This document shows positions 53,085-53,893 of a stretch of 53,893 bases of DNA, one piece after another. Source of the stretch: Collinsella aerofaciens (GTDB lineage: Bacteria; Actinomycetota; Coriobacteriia; Coriobacteriales; Coriobacteriaceae); contig NZ_SPFO01000017.1 of NCBI RefSeq assembly GCF_005845035.1, positions 1 through 53,893 of the forward strand, read 5' to 3'. The notes beneath the pieces were generated by a model. That model searched no databases. It was given only the letters and a program-made list of their open reading frames with translations, and had not been told where the DNA came from. Numbering within the stretch: the first letter of the stretch is position 1; each line of letters opens with the position of its first letter. Position numbers and translations under genes: made by a program.

Positions 53085-53441
53085 CTAGTTCAGACGGCTC
53101 TTGAGCGCGTCGATGTGAATGCCGATCTTAAGGCTGGCGGGATCGATCTGGGCGATCTCCTGCAGGGTGAAGGCAACGGAGCTCGAAAGATTGTGGCAGA
53201 CGGACTTCATGTTGACGCCGTTCTCGAGCACGACGTGAAGATCGACCGTGAGGCCGTTCTCGTCGGCGGAGACAAGCACGCCCTTGCGGAGGCGCTGACC
53301 GGCAAGCAGGCGCACGCTCCCGGCGCCCTGGAGCTGTTCGGCCATACCGACGACGCCATAGCACGTCATCGCGGCATAACCGGCAATATCGGCAATAACG
53401 TCATTCGAGACGCTCAGGCTGCCGTTAATGGTCTCAGACAC
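53085..53441 (-). CDS. Asp23/Gls24-family protein (second copy, YloU type)
   Basis: A 118-residue Asp23/DUF322 protein, with SNDVIADIAGYAAMTCYGVVG near the start and the strand GLTVDLHVVLENGVNM. The start is GTG at 53441 with AAGGAG six bases upstream; a TTG/ATG-type extension to 53474 lacks a site. It sits before the FakA-type gene as yloU sits before yloV. Its biochemical role is not known. Confidence 0.88.
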   Translation of the reverse strand: MSETINGSLSVSNDVIADIAGYAAMTCYGVVGMAEQLQGAGSVRLLAGQRLRKGVLVSADENGLTVDLHVVLENGVNMKSVCHNLSSSVAFTLQEIAQIDPASLKIGIHIDALKSRLN

Positions 53442-53597
53442 AAGAATCTCCTTATCTGGTGCTCGCGGCACCATGTCGTGGGAGCAATCACTGCAATATT
53501 TTACAACGAGCGCGCCATGTTGAGGTGGTGGGTCGCGGGATTACATCCTCGACACGAAATGTTGATATGGCAACGTTCGCTCTAGGCGATCGTGACA

Positions 53598-53630
53598 TGA
53601 AAAAACCCGCCGCATAAGCGACGGGTTTTA
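53598..53630 (-). terminator. Intrinsic terminator after tRNA-Asn
   Basis: The stem pairs 53603-53613 with 53618-53628, including one wobble pair, and the minus strand then runs into a T-run (53599-53604 region). Confidence 0.85.
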
Positions 53631-53635
53631 CAACC

Positions 53636-53710
53636 TGGCTCCCCGGGTAGGACTCGAACCTACAACAGCGCGGTTAACAGCCGCGTGCTCTACCATTGAG
53701 CTACCGAGGA
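53636..53710 (-). tRNA. tRNA-Asn (anticodon GTT)
   Basis: A 75-base cloverleaf including an encoded CCA (53636-53638). The seven-pair acceptor stem has one wobble pair. The D arm is GCTC-GAGC, the anticodon loop CTGTTAA carries GTT, the variable loop is five bases and the T arm is GTAGG-TTCGAGT-CCTAC. Confidence 0.96.
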
Positions 53711-53740
53711 ATAGGTGCGTGCTCTCAAGCAACGAAGTTT

Positions 53741-53768
53741 ATTATACGGACGATTGGGCGAAGGGCAA
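53741..53768 (-). promoter_or_regulatory. Promoter of tRNA-Asn
   Basis: On the minus strand TTGCCC (53763-53768) and a perfect TATAAT (53741-53746) are 16 bases apart, about 30 bases before the tRNA 5' end. Confidence 0.7.
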
Positions 53769-53832
53769 GAACTTTTTTAAGAAATTTTCCGACCTAGTCA
53801 TTGGCCTTGATTATCAACTTTATCCGAACACC

Positions 53833-53870
53833 TCCCACATTCATCCGCACATGTGCGGATGAATGTGGGA
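53833..53870. repeat. 38-bp perfect palindrome
   Basis: The 19 bases 53833-53851 are exactly complementary to 53852-53870 with no spacer; the centre is CGCACATGTGCG. No T-run follows on the plus strand. The nature is unknown: it could be a REP-type element or a hairpin ending a gene beyond the window. Confidence 0.7.
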
Positions 53871-53893
53871 ACCCGATACCCTGAGGGCCGGAT

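Noticed and set aside
1..53893. CRISPR array, insertion sequence, integrase or prophage
   Set aside because: No regularly spaced repeats, transposase or phage-type genes were found; the content is mainly conserved housekeeping runs.

Overview
The window is a GC-rich bacterial chromosome segment with 49 protein genes, one tRNA gene and one gene remnant, nearly all on the minus strand. The gene order points to a high-GC Gram-positive of the Coriobacteriia type, and the overall look is Collinsella-like. That assignment is an inference from gene order, codon use and repeat style, without a database search. Two long runs carry orders known from other Gram-positives. alaS-ruvX-mltG-(HAD)-aroK-aroB-M24 peptidase-efp-nusB follows the order remembered from mycobacteria. 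asp23-fakA-recG-...-plsX-acpP-rnc-smc-ftsY-ffh follows the Bacillus yloU-yloV-recG...ffh run, with an actinobacterial rsmD-coaD-coiled-coil-DUF177-rpmF block inserted.

Region by region: 1-3440 holds a fructose-type PTS permease (IIB-IIC-IIA) divergent from an RpiR/MurR-type regulator. 3454-9839 is recN-nadK-tlyA-xseB-nusB-asp23-efp plus an M24 peptidase, read right to left. 9972-16648 holds a degenerate 3-dehydroquinate synthase homologue, shikimate kinase, a YqeG-type HAD phosphatase, mltG, ruvX and alaS. 16801-19960 is a compact four-gene module: a membrane-anchored coiled-coil protein, an RsbW-like protein without its ATP-binding motifs, a SigB/SigF-type sigma factor and an AI-2E-family membrane protein. 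20056-29263 has rarA behind a LexA-like box, a dNTPase, a small A24 peptidase, a family 2 glycosyltransferase, a pseudouridine synthase, lspA and ileS, the last behind a T-box riboswitch. 29749-38431 is mixed: an iron-type dehydrogenase, DUF523, ftsH, a deleted cobalamin adenosyltransferase remnant, a MATE transporter, a SpoU methyltransferase, folA, thyA and a DUF134-NifX fusion. 38548-53441 is the long SRP/SMC/lipid/recombination run, followed by tRNA-Asn.

Many genes in the runs overlap by 1, 4, 8 or 11 bases (ATGA, TAATG and longer), so translational coupling is common. Several true starts are GTG or TTG with good Shine-Dalgarno sequences (nusB, ruvX, ileS, MATE, ffh, smc, rnc, second asp23).

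The points most worth following are the AroB homologue that has lost its metal ligands while sitting in the ancestral aroB position beside an intact aroK; the collapsed cobalamin adenosyltransferase gene; the sigma-factor module with a non-kinase RsbW-like protein; the DUF134-NifX-His/Cys-tail fusion with paired palindromes in front; a 22-bp perfect palindrome placed like an operator before acpP; and a 38-bp perfect palindrome at the right edge. No CRISPR array, transposase, integrase or prophage gene was seen.
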